A stretch of DNA of 64,000 nt from Cylindrospermum sp. FACHB-282 (GCF_014697195.1 NZ_JACJRJ010000007.1:1-64000), one strand, 5' to 3'. Shown: positions 46,565 through 56,534, counted from the stretch's first letter. The notes: generated by a model not told the origin, from the letters alone. A program made the numbers and translations.

Positions 46565-47370
46565 AACAGGTTTTTTCCAGGATGTAAATTATCCAATAAG
46601 ACTCATATTTGATTTTTGAAATACACGTAGTGGCGTGACAAGGCTAAAATAGTGCAATAGATTTTCGGTCTTTGTTCTTGTTCAATCAAGTTTCGAGCAT
46701 TTTTCTAAAGCAACATTTAAGGCGTGTCACGCCAGTAGTTTGGGACGGCTGAGAATTAACAACTGCACCTGTCCATCACCTGTGTTAATTGCCAATAGAG
46801 GAGGACGTTGATCAGCTTGCTCAGATTCAGCGAGGCTCTTTCCGGCGAGACGCGCTCGTTTATACCAGCCCCACACGGTAGTGCGGGGAGAGGATAACGC
46901 AAAGGGAAAACAAAGCACTTGGGGGAATATGCCCCTACAAGCCTTTGAGTTAATCGAGCCTAGTCGGGACAAGGCAAAGCATTTGCTGATACCACAGCAT
47001 TTTAAGCACTAAAGTCCTTACTACAAAACTATTGCTCTGGTTCTGTACGGAAATCAGATTTACCTCTATGTAAATACTTGCAGGCTAGTCATCAAATTAT
47101 AACTACTTACCAAAGTCAAGCAGGTTCACACCCTCTAGGGGTAAGTGAGCTAAAAACCTTCATCATACTAAAGGTTGACGCAGACGAACCGGAGAATGTT
47201 ATAACGGCGTTATGACAGCATCAGTTCTAGATGCAAAATGATCATGACTCATTACTCATGCTTGGGGAGAGTTCAACTTGGCTTCTAGAGTAAATCCTGA
47301 TCGAACACAGTTGGTCAGCAATGCTAACGCCAGCAATGCTGAATATTTTTAAGTGGGTGGTTCAAGAGTG
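46565..47370. other. 800-base intergenic region
   Basis: Contains a MITE-like element (46628-46737). A minus-strand open stretch next to it (46727-46972) has a stop codon that lies inside the element. No family match is evident. Nothing further is recognised up to the start of the coiled-coil gene. Confidence 0.4.
46628..46737. mobile_element. MITE-like element with GGCGTGACA ends
   Basis: About 110 bp bounded by TAGTGGCGTGACA and TGTCACGCCAGTA, which are complementary at 12 of 13 positions. The inside is AT-rich and non-coding. Confidence 0.6.
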
Positions 47371-48948
47371 ATGAATGAAGCTGACACCTTAAACAACGGG
47401 ACTGTAATTGAAACCGTAAATTCTGCTAATTCGCCACAATCAGAGCAGGCGAGTTGTCCCTTTTACTCAGTTGTACCTCATGAACATAAGACTGTGAAAA
47501 ATTTGCCGCTCCTCAAACCAGCCACTTCTCAGGATTACGAAACCACAGTTGTAGAGATTGGGGAAGATACCACAGAGCAAGACTGGGTTGCAGAGCCAGA
47601 AATGGACTCTCAAGCGGTCATTGACTCAGAATTTCAGCAGTTGCTGGCGTTGAATCAAGAGTTAAGTACGGCTAATAGTAAGTTGTATGAGCAAGTGGAG
47701 CAGCTAAAAAATGACCTAACTGAGTCAGAAAAGGTTTTTCAGTGGCAAAAAACTCGCTTCAGCGTGACTGAGTCGATGCTCAACCAACAGACTCAGGAAC
47801 TAGCCGCCGCTCAAGAGCAGATTAAGTCTTTATTCCAACAGTTAGAAACGGCGGTGCAAACTGTTCAACACCAAGAAATTTTTATTGAAACTTTTAAAGG
47901 ACAGCTACTAATTAGCCAGCAACGCCTGGCCCTGTTAGAGCGGGAATGTTCACTGTTACAAAGTAACTACAGCGACCAGTCTGTGCATCTCTCGCAATCG
48001 GAAAATACTTGTCGGGAGTTGCGTACTAGACTAATGCGACAACAACGCCAGACTCTGCAATTTAAAGCTGCTCTGGAAAAATGTTTAGACACACCAGTTC
48101 CTAGCTACGACACTCTAGATGATACGGCCAATCATCCCCATGACATAGCTTGCGGACAATCAAGATTTTCTCGGAAGGCTCGGTCTTTGTTTCCCAATGC
48201 ACAGCCAATCAAGCCTTGGTCAGCGGAACCAGAATCTGTGAGTGATCATGTAGATAATTCTTGGGGGGAATCCTCAACACCTCCCCCATCCAGAAAAAAT
48301 CACCCTGCTCCGGCTCCATCATCGCCTTGGAACTGGTCAAATCAGGAAGTTGAGCCAATACCAGCCCAAAGTGCCGCTGCGCCTAAAATTGAAGATTCTC
48401 CGACTACACCGGCAGATGTTTTGGCTTCGGGGTCAACCAATCTAGGCCAGCAACTGGATAGTCTCATTCAAATGTTTTTTGTCTCCCAGCCTGGATCTAC
48501 GTCACCAGTAGAGCCTGTTGCAGAAAATAATCCAGATAGCAGTCAGGGTGGTGGGCCCATCTGGGAGACTTTGGCAACTATTTTAGAGGATGATGGGGAA
48601 TCAGAAACTGCAAGAGCAGAACAGTTTGAGGCAGAAATCAATCCTCCTGTTAATACTTACACTACCTGGATGGTAGATTCGCCAATCTCACTAGCCAAAG
48701 ACTCACAAGCATCGGCGGCTTCCCCAGATATTGAGACAACTGCGGTAGAAATTGAGGATTTTTGGTCAGAAGCCCCACAATTGCCACAGATGGAATTGCC
48801 GACGAGTGATTTCTTGCCAGATATGTTAAGTAAATATACTAGCGATAGCAATTCACCTTCACCAGTAGTTTATCCAGAGCGTCCACCGAAGGGACGCAAG
48901 TCGTTGGCCTCTGTGGAACTGCCGAATTTTCGCCAAAAGGGTCAATAA
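47371..48948 (+). CDS. Coiled-coil protein with disordered, Pro-rich C-terminal half
   Basis: No family recognised with confidence. The 525 residues from ATG 47371 (a GTG at 47353 is also in frame) comprise an acidic N-terminal tail and a long coiled coil at about residues 80-240 (LEQLKND-, QTQELAAAQEQIKSLFQQLE- and LRTRLMRQQRQTLQFKAALE-like heptads). About 280 mostly disordered residues follow, rich in Ser, Pro and Glu. Short ordered pieces include LDSLIQMFF and a terminal motif with PERPPKGRKSLASVELPNF. The basic ending could be a docking peptide. A scaffold role in cell shape or division is an inference only. Confidence 0.65.
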   Translation: MNEADTLNNGTVIETVNSANSPQSEQASCPFYSVVPHEHKTVKNLPLLKPATSQDYETTVVEIGEDTTEQDWVAEPEMDSQAVIDSEFQQLLALNQELSTANSKLYEQVEQLKNDLTESEKVFQWQKTRFSVTESMLNQQTQELAAAQEQIKSLFQQLETAVQTVQHQEIFIETFKGQLLISQQRLALLERECSLLQSNYSDQSVHLSQSENTCRELRTRLMRQQRQTLQFKAALEKCLDTPVPSYDTLDDTANHPHDIACGQSRFSRKARSLFPNAQPIKPWSAEPESVSDHVDNSWGESSTPPPSRKNHPAPAPSSPWNWSNQEVEPIPAQSAAAPKIEDSPTTPADVLASGSTNLGQQLDSLIQMFFVSQPGSTSPVEPVAENNPDSSQGGGPIWETLATILEDDGESETARAEQFEAEINPPVNTYTTWMVDSPISLAKDSQASAASPDIETTAVEIEDFWSEAPQLPQMELPTSDFLPDMLSKYTSDSNSPSPVVYPERPPKGRKSLASVELPNFRQKGQ

Positions 48949-49019
48949 GTAATTAAAAATTAAAAATTAAAAAAAGAGTTATTTAATTTTTAATTTTTAA
49001 TCATCCCCTTGGCGATTGA
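48949..49019. repeat. A/T-rich heptamer repeat between convergent genes
   Basis: TTAAAAA-type units repeat three times, then mirror as TTTAATTTTTAATT, giving a bidirectional hairpin that could terminate both converging genes. ATTGACTAATGAC at its end contains the stop codon of the minus-strand flavoprotein gene. Confidence 0.55.
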
Positions 49020-51152
49020 CTAATGACTAGTTTGAATTACTGCTTCTGGGCTGACTTTTGCTACCTGATTTGGCGATCGCGGTTTGCCAGTAGAAATAGC
49101 GTAGTTAATCCCTAACAGATGCAGCCACAACGCCGGATAGCGGGGTTCTAGCCAAGATTTGCTCAATTTGAGGAAGCGCGGGAACCAGGGACTCAGCAAG
49201 AGGCTGACTAGGGCATGACGGCTAAAGTTGAAATAACTCCCCAGCCACCGCAACAGATCCCTTGGCCCAGCCAATTGCCAAATCCACAGCAGCAATGCGG
49301 GATTTTTGCTCGCGGCTTTGATGGCTAGGCGGTTAAAAGTAAACCAATCGCATCGGTCTTTGATGAAATTATCTGCCACTTCTAGTGGTTCGTCTGCTAA
49401 AAGCCCAAAAAAGGTATTGAGCATGGAGTTAACCCGTTGAGGTGGGATAAATTTCCCTGTGGGTACCATCATGCCTTTAGAAAATAGCCAAGTTACCGAA
49501 ACGTTGCTTTGGTAGGCGCGAATTTTATTCAAGTGTGGGAAACTTAGTAGGTCATGCTTGAGGGCAGTATCTAATAGTGTGGTTAAGCGCTCTAGGTTGC
49601 GAACTAGGGAACCAAAGCCGGTGAAAATTAGGGGAGACTGGAGTGAGGCAGCATCACCGATCGCTATTAATCGATCAAAGGCAATTGTGCGATCGCTACT
49701 CCCAACACTAAAATGCCCTGGAATATAGCCAAATGTCGGCTTTTTCCACACCAGTTTGTCAAGATCGCAGCGGCGATATTCTGGCAAAATCGTGAAAAAG
49801 TCCTCGTACATCTCCAGCAAGGAACCGGGATTTTCTGGCTTAACTTCGTGGTAATGAAATAGATAAATTGTCAATTCTTCCCCAGCGCCAGGAAATAATT
49901 CCCAAATCAACTGCCTACCCCGCGAAATATCGCCGTGGCTGTACAGCACATCTCCATATTGGGAATCCCACACTCCCGGCTCAAATCCCCCGGCAATTGC
50001 CGCTCCCACCGTCGGACAAACGCTATCAAAAGTCCTACCACCATTTAATTGCCAAGCAATGGGGGAAGCCGTTCCCATGGCATCTATTAACAGTCGCCCA
50101 CTAACTTGCCGCTCCTCGCCAGAAACTAAATGCTTGACAGTAACCACAACTTGTGGTGTACTGATATCCGCACGGATAAATTCCGTTTGATCCCAGATTT
50201 CGCCCGCCGCAGCTTGCAGCTTTTGTCCGCACATTTGCAGCCACTTTTCGGAATCTAAGGCTAAGTTGAGGACTGTCGGGGTGTGTAAAATAGGCGATCG
50301 CAGTTTTGGAGGATTGTTGGCATCAAAAAATTTATTGAAACCGTCTTTGTACTCCCTAGCAATGATGGTTTCCAACTCAGCGGTTGTCACCAAACCCAAA
50401 TTAACTAAGCTCTGAAGCTCATCGCGGGAAATATTCCATTCCCGGTTCATCCGCCCAAAGGGTAGTCGCTCCACCAGCAGTACTTTGTATCCCAATTTTG
50501 CCATGAGTGCTGCATGAATTGCCCCTAAAGCGCCGCCAATATAGATCAGGTCATATTCGGGATTGGGGATTGGGCTTTGGGGATTGGGAGGAGACTTGGG
50601 AGAAATTCCTCCTTGTCCCCTGATTACCTTATCGGTAGAGGAAAACACCACCTGCCGAGGTTCTTGGGGATGAAGCACCCCTTCGCGCCAGCGTTGCTCC
50701 CACCAGTAAGCACGCTTGAGGTCATTTTCCCCATTGGGCATTTTCTGAAAATACTTAACAGTCAGGGGGTAAACAGAGCCTAGGGCTTCAAAAATTGATT
50801 GCTGGGACAAATCAATTGCGGGCGGTTCTGGGTAGCTATGGGGAAAGCGGTTTCTGATTCCCGTAGTCAGTTGGTGCAGGATTTTTCCCTCATTACAAAA
50901 GGGTTTATCTGCCCAACGGAAGACCTTGAGATAGGTGGTGCGCTGCACAGACCAGACAAATACAGAAAGTTGATCTGGCAAGTTTTCCGAAACATCCCCA
51001 ACCTTGGTTGTATTTATTTCCGGAATACTTAAGCAAAAGCCTTCTGGCGTTAGCAGCTTTTCGCCAGTTTCCGGTGCGAAATCTACTTGTAGCCAGCTAC
51101 GTACAGCCGCCGTATCGCTCGCAGGAACTTCTAAATAAAGGATTTCTTTCAT
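49020..51152 (-). CDS. CruA/CruP-like FAD-dependent oxidoreductase (lycopene cyclase family)
   Basis: A large flavoprotein of 710 residues. After about 200 N-terminal residues with a distinct fold, the FAD-binding domain begins YDLIYIGGALGAIHAALMA (the glycine-rich dinucleotide motif). VLLVERLPFGRMNREWNISR follows; the REWNISR stretch is characteristic of CruA and CruP. Later LIAIGDAASLQSPLIFTGFG gives the second FAD contact, with its Asp. CruA makes gamma- or beta-carotene from lycopene; CruP has been linked to preventing carotenoid epoxide build-up. Which paralogue this is cannot be told from sequence alone. The stop codon lies in a heptamer repeat. Confidence 0.72.
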   Translation of the reverse strand: MKEILYLEVPASDTAAVRSWLQVDFAPETGEKLLTPEGFCLSIPEINTTKVGDVSENLPDQLSVFVWSVQRTTYLKVFRWADKPFCNEGKILHQLTTGIRNRFPHSYPEPPAIDLSQQSIFEALGSVYPLTVKYFQKMPNGENDLKRAYWWEQRWREGVLHPQEPRQVVFSSTDKVIRGQGGISPKSPPNPQSPIPNPEYDLIYIGGALGAIHAALMAKLGYKVLLVERLPFGRMNREWNISRDELQSLVNLGLVTTAELETIIAREYKDGFNKFFDANNPPKLRSPILHTPTVLNLALDSEKWLQMCGQKLQAAAGEIWDQTEFIRADISTPQVVVTVKHLVSGEERQVSGRLLIDAMGTASPIAWQLNGGRTFDSVCPTVGAAIAGGFEPGVWDSQYGDVLYSHGDISRGRQLIWELFPGAGEELTIYLFHYHEVKPENPGSLLEMYEDFFTILPEYRRCDLDKLVWKKPTFGYIPGHFSVGSSDRTIAFDRLIAIGDAASLQSPLIFTGFGSLVRNLERLTTLLDTALKHDLLSFPHLNKIRAYQSNVSVTWLFSKGMMVPTGKFIPPQRVNSMLNTFFGLLADEPLEVADNFIKDRCDWFTFNRLAIKAASKNPALLLWIWQLAGPRDLLRWLGSYFNFSRHALVSLLLSPWFPRFLKLSKSWLEPRYPALWLHLLGINYAISTGKPRSPNQVAKVSPEAVIQTSH

Positions 51153-51315
51153 CTATTTCTGACATCTCCAATCGATCTACTCACCAAGACGGATTTGACG
51201 AAGGCAGAAAATACGCTAGACTCCGCCCTATCAGTTGCATAAAGATTTAGTAAAGAAATTGTAATATTTTGTGAAATCTATTGTTCATTCTGTTGTATTT
51301 CTGTAAACCCACGCC

Positions 51316-51549
51316 ATGAATTATCCCATCCCAGATAGTCCCCAAGAAATATTTGCCCTGCGACAACAGCCAATTGATGAAGAACTAGTGGCTGCGGCGA
51401 TCGCTGGAGTAGTCAAAGTTATCCGCGCTGAGGGCAAATCCTTGGAAGATTTAACTGCTCAGGTGTTAGCGGATGACCCCGTGCTAGACAGACAACAACG
51501 GCGCTGGCTGAGTAAATTGGTTGCTCAGGCTTGGGACAGTTTTCGTTAA
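51316..51549 (+). CDS. Small conserved cyanobacterial protein, unknown function
   Basis: 77 residues. It begins NYPIPDSPQEIFALRQQPID and continues with a helical region (ELVAAAIAGVVKVIRAEGKS, LEDLTAQVLADDPVLD, RRWLSKLVAQAWDSF). The first part looks like a short linear region. It lies in the gap between two minus-strand genes and faces the VWD gene, with a hairpin between them. I do not know its function. Confidence 0.65.
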   Translation: MNYPIPDSPQEIFALRQQPIDEELVAAAIAGVVKVIRAEGKSLEDLTAQVLADDPVLDRQQRRWLSKLVAQAWDSFR

Positions 51550-51564
51550 AGTTAAAGCGGGGGA

Positions 51565-51583
51565 GGGCGCGGCAACCGCGCCC
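51565..51583. terminator. GC-rich hairpin between convergent genes
   Basis: GGGCGCGG-caa-CCGCGCCC, an 8 bp stem, sits between two convergent genes. There is no T-run, so intrinsic termination is doubtful. It may be part of a GGGGCGCGGCAACCGCGCCCC-type dispersed repeat. Confidence 0.45.
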
Positions 51584-51591
51584 CTACGGGG

Positions 51592-53859
51592 TTAAAATGG
51601 CAGACCTGGGATTTTGACGGGAATGCGATCGCGGATTTCTCTTTCTACTCTATCCTTGACTATACCTGTCACCGCATCTGCCGCCGCTTGAGCAAATCCA
51701 GCTTCTCCAGTATTGGCAACATCAAAAATACATCCATCTAATAAATCTCCCCTAACACCTGCACGCTGACAAATTTCCTCGGCTTTACGCAGTTGCGGTG
51801 GTAAAAAAGAACTGAGACTGATGTAATTATTGGGAAAACCTCGTTTGGTAAATGTAACCGTACTTTGACCAGAAGCGTAGTCAAATAAAGATTCACCCTG
51901 CTTAATTCTCCAGCTATCACCAAACTCTTTGTAAAGCTGATCAAAGAACAATGTTTCAACTTTACCAAGAGCTACAGGAACAGGTAATAAATTATTTAAT
52001 GCCGTGCTGAGTTGTCCATAAGTTGAATTGTTCTTAGTCGGAACTATATTACCACCACGAGTCCGTAAATCATCGTTTGGATCACCATTAAGATTACCCA
52101 GCAAACCAATATATCTATCTGACTGGTCTGGAACAGCAGGAGTAACATTCATAAATGTTGAACCTGCAACAGTAATATTATGAATTCTCACCTGCTCACC
52201 TGTAGGCCATTGCACCACATAATCACTACCAGAACGAGTAATTTCTCCCCCTCCAGGTAATGACAACGAACCTTGAACTACAGTTGGTTGACCATCAATT
52301 CGTAGTTGTGTATTTGTATTTGCATCAGGAAAGTCTTTACTGTAAAATGCCACACGACTATTCCCAACTTTCATGGCTGCACCCGTATTCAGGGAAAGTT
52401 GACGACCAGGAACCGCACCTTGGCGAACTTGGATTTCAAAGCTGTTATCTTTAGCTTTTACTAATGTGAATTCTCCCACCATCTGGAAGTTGTAGCGGTA
52501 TCCATCAAAGGTAATAATGTGGGGGTCACCGTAACTTTTACCTGGCTTGAGTGTCCCCCTATACTTGGGTGAGCGGGAAGTTATCGACTGAGGTGAGTCT
52601 TTTCTATCTTGTCTAGGTTTATTAGCTGTTGGTGTTTGACAATCACGCTGTTCTTGAGCTAACTTCTCGCATGGAGAATTGTTACATCCTAATGCTTCTG
52701 TCAAACCTTCTTTCAGTGTTTGTCTAATTGGATTTACTAAATTATCATCTACCCATTTTTGGAATGCACCTCCCAGCGATCCTGGGACTTTCCCGTCTGT
52801 AGCACCTCCTAGAGGATTATAAAGTTCATTAACTACGAATGGAGCCTCTACTATTTTTGTTCTTACACTAAAAGACCAAGGAGTTTGTAATATTCTTTCG
52901 GTTGTATTTGCTGTTCCTGCTATATTTGAAGCCCGACTATAATTTGTTTTTTCGATGCCAAGTATCCGATCACCTATTTGGCACATATCACAATTTAATC
53001 CCAACAAAATATCAGAACTTCCACATCCAGAAGCAATTAAATTTGAGCGATTATCGAACTTTTTAAAATTATTCTTATTGCAATTATCAATATTATTTTT
53101 TTTCTGTTTCCAAACAAAAGAGGAAGTTTTGGTAAATAACTTGTTGTGTTTTTTGTTATTTTTGGTAAGTATTTCAGTCTCTATCACCAATTTTCTTTTC
53201 TGAGAATCTATATAATCAATTTTCCATAGATTATTGCTAACTAAATTAATTGTTATTTTTTCATTTAAACTTGTTTCAACAAAAATTTCAGGTTTGTTTT
53301 GAGAAAATGTAAATTGATATGACTTCCCTCCACAAACTGTATTATTGGGAACTGTATATATAATGGAATCATATTCAATAGAATTACCTGCTTTCCTGAC
53401 TCTACGCGTAATTTGACATCCTTCTGAATTACGCACAACCATTTCATATAATCCCGGTTTAATCTCTTGTAGAGGATTAATAATATTGAACTGGGCAAGT
53501 TTTTGATTTCTCAATAAAGGTTGGGTTACTTGAGGTGGTTTAGAATTATTAGGGCTAAAAATATCTGTATTATCTGATGGGTATTCTTGAGAGTTTGATG
53601 GTTTAAAAATATCACCTTGCACTGGTGTAGAATTATTCCCATCATTCCTATTATCAAAAATGTCAACACCCTGTGCAATCACACTCGTTTCTGGTGGCAC
53701 AGCCGCATTAACTCGATTATCTGCAACTAAATAACAAACCGGAGAATTAGCACCTAAGACCCCACACAAAGAAACTGCTATAATGCGCTTCCCAAATGTG
53801 CCACCAAAAACTGCTAAAAAACTAATTAATCCAATTATCCAAAATCTAAATTGATGCAT
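51592..53859 (-). CDS. Exported protein with von Willebrand factor type D domain
   Basis: From ATG 53859 (ribosome site GAGGTGG) the protein has 755 residues. A signal-like hydrophobic N-terminus is followed by a low-complexity linker with three DIFxxxN-like motifs (DIFDNRN, DIFKPSN, DIFSPNN). The middle has Cys-rich stretches (LGLNCDMCQIG, LGCNNSPCEKLAQEQRDC). A VWD domain starts near GKSYGDPHIITFDGYRYNF (about residue 440), with FTLVKAKDNSFEIQVRQG and IGLLGNLNGDPNDDL. VWD domains bind partners or are autoproteolysed in adhesive proteins. The first 75 residues are almost identical to the next gene upstream. It is the last gene of the exported-protein cluster. Confidence 0.85.
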   Translation of the reverse strand: MHQFRFWIIGLISFLAVFGGTFGKRIIAVSLCGVLGANSPVCYLVADNRVNAAVPPETSVIAQGVDIFDNRNDGNNSTPVQGDIFKPSNSQEYPSDNTDIFSPNNSKPPQVTQPLLRNQKLAQFNIINPLQEIKPGLYEMVVRNSEGCQITRRVRKAGNSIEYDSIIYTVPNNTVCGGKSYQFTFSQNKPEIFVETSLNEKITINLVSNNLWKIDYIDSQKRKLVIETEILTKNNKKHNKLFTKTSSFVWKQKKNNIDNCNKNNFKKFDNRSNLIASGCGSSDILLGLNCDMCQIGDRILGIEKTNYSRASNIAGTANTTERILQTPWSFSVRTKIVEAPFVVNELYNPLGGATDGKVPGSLGGAFQKWVDDNLVNPIRQTLKEGLTEALGCNNSPCEKLAQEQRDCQTPTANKPRQDRKDSPQSITSRSPKYRGTLKPGKSYGDPHIITFDGYRYNFQMVGEFTLVKAKDNSFEIQVRQGAVPGRQLSLNTGAAMKVGNSRVAFYSKDFPDANTNTQLRIDGQPTVVQGSLSLPGGGEITRSGSDYVVQWPTGEQVRIHNITVAGSTFMNVTPAVPDQSDRYIGLLGNLNGDPNDDLRTRGGNIVPTKNNSTYGQLSTALNNLLPVPVALGKVETLFFDQLYKEFGDSWRIKQGESLFDYASGQSTVTFTKRGFPNNYISLSSFLPPQLRKAEEICQRAGVRGDLLDGCIFDVANTGEAGFAQAAADAVTGIVKDRVEREIRDRIPVKIPGLPF

Positions 53860-54022
53860 AAACCACCTCAAATTTGAAATATAAATAAAAAAGCTATCAC
53901 ATCTCAGTTTTTCAATGCTTTTTTCCAACTAACTACTGATTGTTATTTATCATTCAGCCAATCATCATTGGGATAAAACAATCATCCTTGTAATATCATT
54001 ATTGTGTTTGCAGATAATATAT

Positions 54023-54592
54023 TTAGGGCTTTATTCTCCGTGGAGGTTGTTCTATATTTAATCTCTGTTCTTCTAATTCTTTCTTACCATCAGTGACTTG
54101 GCATTGTCTATTTTGTACTTCTTCAGGAGGATTTAGGGAAGGTTCTCCACCATGAGGATAAAACCACCACCAACCCCAACCATTTAACTTTCCCCAGAGT
54201 CTACAGTCCCAAATTTTACCTCCCGGTTGTTCTTTACTTACCCAACAAGTACATATTGGTTCAGCATTTTCAGTATCAGTTGAAGATGATGTCGGTTGAT
54301 TATTTCCCGTTCGAGTAAATGTTTCAATATTAGTATTACTAAAAATGTCAATATTCCCTGGTGCATTATTCCCATCATTCCTATTATCAAAAATATCAAT
54401 ACCCTGTGCAATCACACTCGTTTCTGGTGGCACAGCCGCATTAACTCGATTATCTGCAACTAAATAACAAACCGGAGAATTAGCACCTAACACCCCACAC
54501 AAAGAAACTGCTATAACGCGCTTTCCAAATGTGCCACCTAGAACTGCAAAAAAGCTAATTAATCCAATTATCCAAAATCGAAATTGACGCAT
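54023..54592 (-). CDS. Small exported protein sharing the VWD protein's N-terminus
   Basis: A 189-residue exported protein. Residues 1-75 match the VWD protein almost exactly (including VIAVSLCGVLGANSPVCYLV and DIFDNRNDGNN), as do the ribosome site and nearby leader. The remaining 110 residues are unrelated: a Thr/Ser-rich linker, then a Cys/Trp-rich patch (PICTCWVSKEQPGGKIWDC and WGWWWFYPHGGEP) and a charged tail. No family recognised. The two genes evidently arose by duplication of a 5' segment, so both may use the same export and processing signals. Confidence 0.75.
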   Translation of the reverse strand: MRQFRFWIIGLISFFAVLGGTFGKRVIAVSLCGVLGANSPVCYLVADNRVNAAVPPETSVIAQGIDIFDNRNDGNNAPGNIDIFSNTNIETFTRTGNNQPTSSSTDTENAEPICTCWVSKEQPGGKIWDCRLWGKLNGWGWWWFYPHGGEPSLNPPEEVQNRQCQVTDGKKELEEQRLNIEQPPRRIKP

Positions 54593-54672
54593 AAATCACC
54601 TCAAATTTAAAAACAGAAAAACAGAGCGATCGCTTATTTTCTGCATAAGCGATCGCCTTTTTTAATCAAAAA

Positions 54673-55602
54673 CTAGAAACGTAACAAGTTACGCACGCCG
54701 TTCAACGCATCTACACCCCGTCTCGCTGTATTTAAAACATCATTAATGTTATCAATTGTGTCTCGTTTATCAGGTTGGGCGCTGGCTACATAAGGCGCAC
54801 CTAATTCCCCAGCAGAAGAGTTTTCGACTTGTAAACCTAAATAAATTCCTGATTGTGGGGCTAGGCTTAAAAAGGTATTGATAGGGATGGCATAGTTAAA
54901 ACCAGGTTTAATTAATCCGGCGATACTGGTAGCAGCGTCTTCGGTTAATCCTTCTACTAGCAGGTTATTGGGATCTTCCTTATCTCCCAAACCATGAATA
55001 CCAATTACTCTTCCACCTGCATCTAAAACTGGGCCACCACTCATACCGGCAAGGGTAGTATTGGTGTAAATCATTTTGTAACCGTTGAGTGCTTGAGGCA
55101 GAAATCCTGATACCCTGCTACCAGTAAATTGACGCACAAGTTGTCCACCAGCCTTTTGTCCTACTGCTGTCAGACGCGGCCAACCAGAAACGAAAACAGG
55201 TTTACCTTCGCTGACGGTTTCCGAATTAGCAAGTTTGGCAGGTTTGTAATCTTTATCGCTGCTAAACTCTACTACTGCTAAATCTACCCCCCCTGATAAG
55301 CGTTTCACTTTACCGTAATCAAGTTGATATGCTTGTTTGTCGTGAGTCACAATTTTGTAATTATCTTTATTGTTGACGACGTGAAGGGCGGTGAGGACGT
55401 AGTAAGTTTTGCTATCTTTAGCCACAATTACTCCTGAACCATGTCCTTTATCGCCTTTAATTAAAACTGTGACTTCGCGGGCTATATTGTTAACTTCTTC
55501 TCCTGTCAGGGCTTGGGCGGCCGAAGGTTGAGTAATGATAATGGCAGTTACAACAGCAGTTCCAGCAAGTATAGCTGGCAAATTTTGGTAAATTTTCATC
55601 AT
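54673..55602 (-). CDS. Exported trypsin-like serine protease (S1 family)
   Basis: 309 residues with a signal peptide (about 1-31, TQPSAAQA). The catalytic triad is visible: His74 in TALHVV, Asp107 in GGVDLAVVEF and Ser188 in GMSGGPV, with GSGVIV before the His. There is no PDZ domain, so it is not a Deg/HtrA protease. The C-terminal 80 residues are helical and end with ARRGVDALNGVRNLLRF. It lies between the duplicated-N-terminus gene and a second protease, all on the minus strand with gaps below 100 bases. Confidence 0.88.
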   Translation of the reverse strand: MMKIYQNLPAILAGTAVVTAIIITQPSAAQALTGEEVNNIAREVTVLIKGDKGHGSGVIVAKDSKTYYVLTALHVVNNKDNYKIVTHDKQAYQLDYGKVKRLSGGVDLAVVEFSSDKDYKPAKLANSETVSEGKPVFVSGWPRLTAVGQKAGGQLVRQFTGSRVSGFLPQALNGYKMIYTNTTLAGMSGGPVLDAGGRVIGIHGLGDKEDPNNLLVEGLTEDAATSIAGLIKPGFNYAIPINTFLSLAPQSGIYLGLQVENSSAGELGAPYVASAQPDKRDTIDNINDVLNTARRGVDALNGVRNLLRF

Positions 55603-55651
55603 TTAAGCTCCAAAATAATTTAACAATGCTTTGTATGAGAAATTGGGCGCC

Positions 55652-56506
55652 CTACCACAGCCAATTTGTCAGGGGTGGGATATTTGGGGGTTTGGGGTTA
55701 ACGATTACAGGCTGAGTTATGGGTTGACTTTGCATACACATTGCTGGAGAGGATTTTTCTGTATTCTGTTTTCCCAAAAAGGTCTGCAAAGGTATGCCCC
55801 AACTAAGTTGCGACATTTGTTGATATTGCAACTCAGAAGCTACAGAACCATCCTGAAAAATATAAGAATTTCCCCACAGGGGATAGGCGTGTTTGCCATT
55901 AATTCCTACTAATTTGCCTTGACTATTTAAGAGTGGCCCCCCACTCATCCCCTTGCGAATGTCGTTGGTGTATCCAATCTGATAACCACCCTCAAAATCT
56001 TGGGGGAGTAATAGAGAAACTTGTCCAGTTGTGAACACAAATCCAGCAGCACCGAAGGGAAACCCACCCACAAAAGCTGCATCTCCTTGGCATAGAGATA
56101 CAGTTGAGAAAGAGGCGATCGCATAAACTTTCCCACTAGAAAATTGCAACAACCCCAAATCATCGCCATTAAACTTACCTGTCTTTGACTCGTAAGCTGG
56201 ATAAATCCGGCCATCAGGAGTTTGAATCCGATATTGTTTACCGTAACCAGGTAAGAGTACGTGTTCATTGGTGAGAACGGTGTAAGCCCGTCCCTGTCTG
56301 TAAATCAAAATTCCTGAACCGGAAGTTTCTCCAGAAAAGACTTTGACGGTAATTGATTTCGCCAGTTGACTCAGTTGTGTTGCTGACAGTTCAGATGTCT
56401 GGGGAATTGGGACAGAAACCTGATCAGGAATTGCTTTTACTGGCAATTCAATGAACAAACTGCTAAGACAAGCTATGAAGATCAGCTCTGGCGATCGCCA
56501 ATTCAC
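55652..56506 (-). CDS. Exported trypsin-like serine protease (S1 family), second copy
   Basis: 284 residues with an N-terminal signal (about 1-25). The triad residues are His82 in TNEHVL, Asp116 in NGDDLGLLQF and Ser188 in GMSGGPL. It is clearly related to the preceding gene product, but only in the protease core, so the two diverged long ago. The C-terminus is Pro-rich (PVIVNPKPPNIPPLTN) and lacks the helical tail of its neighbour. It starts 28 bases after the COP23 gene and ends 49 bases before the other protease, which fits an operon. Confidence 0.87.
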   Translation of the reverse strand: MNWRSPELIFIACLSSLFIELPVKAIPDQVSVPIPQTSELSATQLSQLAKSITVKVFSGETSGSGILIYRQGRAYTVLTNEHVLLPGYGKQYRIQTPDGRIYPAYESKTGKFNGDDLGLLQFSSGKVYAIASFSTVSLCQGDAAFVGGFPFGAAGFVFTTGQVSLLLPQDFEGGYQIGYTNDIRKGMSGGPLLNSQGKLVGINGKHAYPLWGNSYIFQDGSVASELQYQQMSQLSWGIPLQTFLGKQNTEKSSPAMCMQSQPITQPVIVNPKPPNIPPLTNWLW

Positions 56507-56534
56507 CTTAAATCACTCCAGAATTAATTGCTAC

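Noticed and set aside
46727-46972. 81-codon minus-strand frame
   Set aside because: No family resemblance and its end lies in a MITE-like element; kept only as a possible remnant in the findings.
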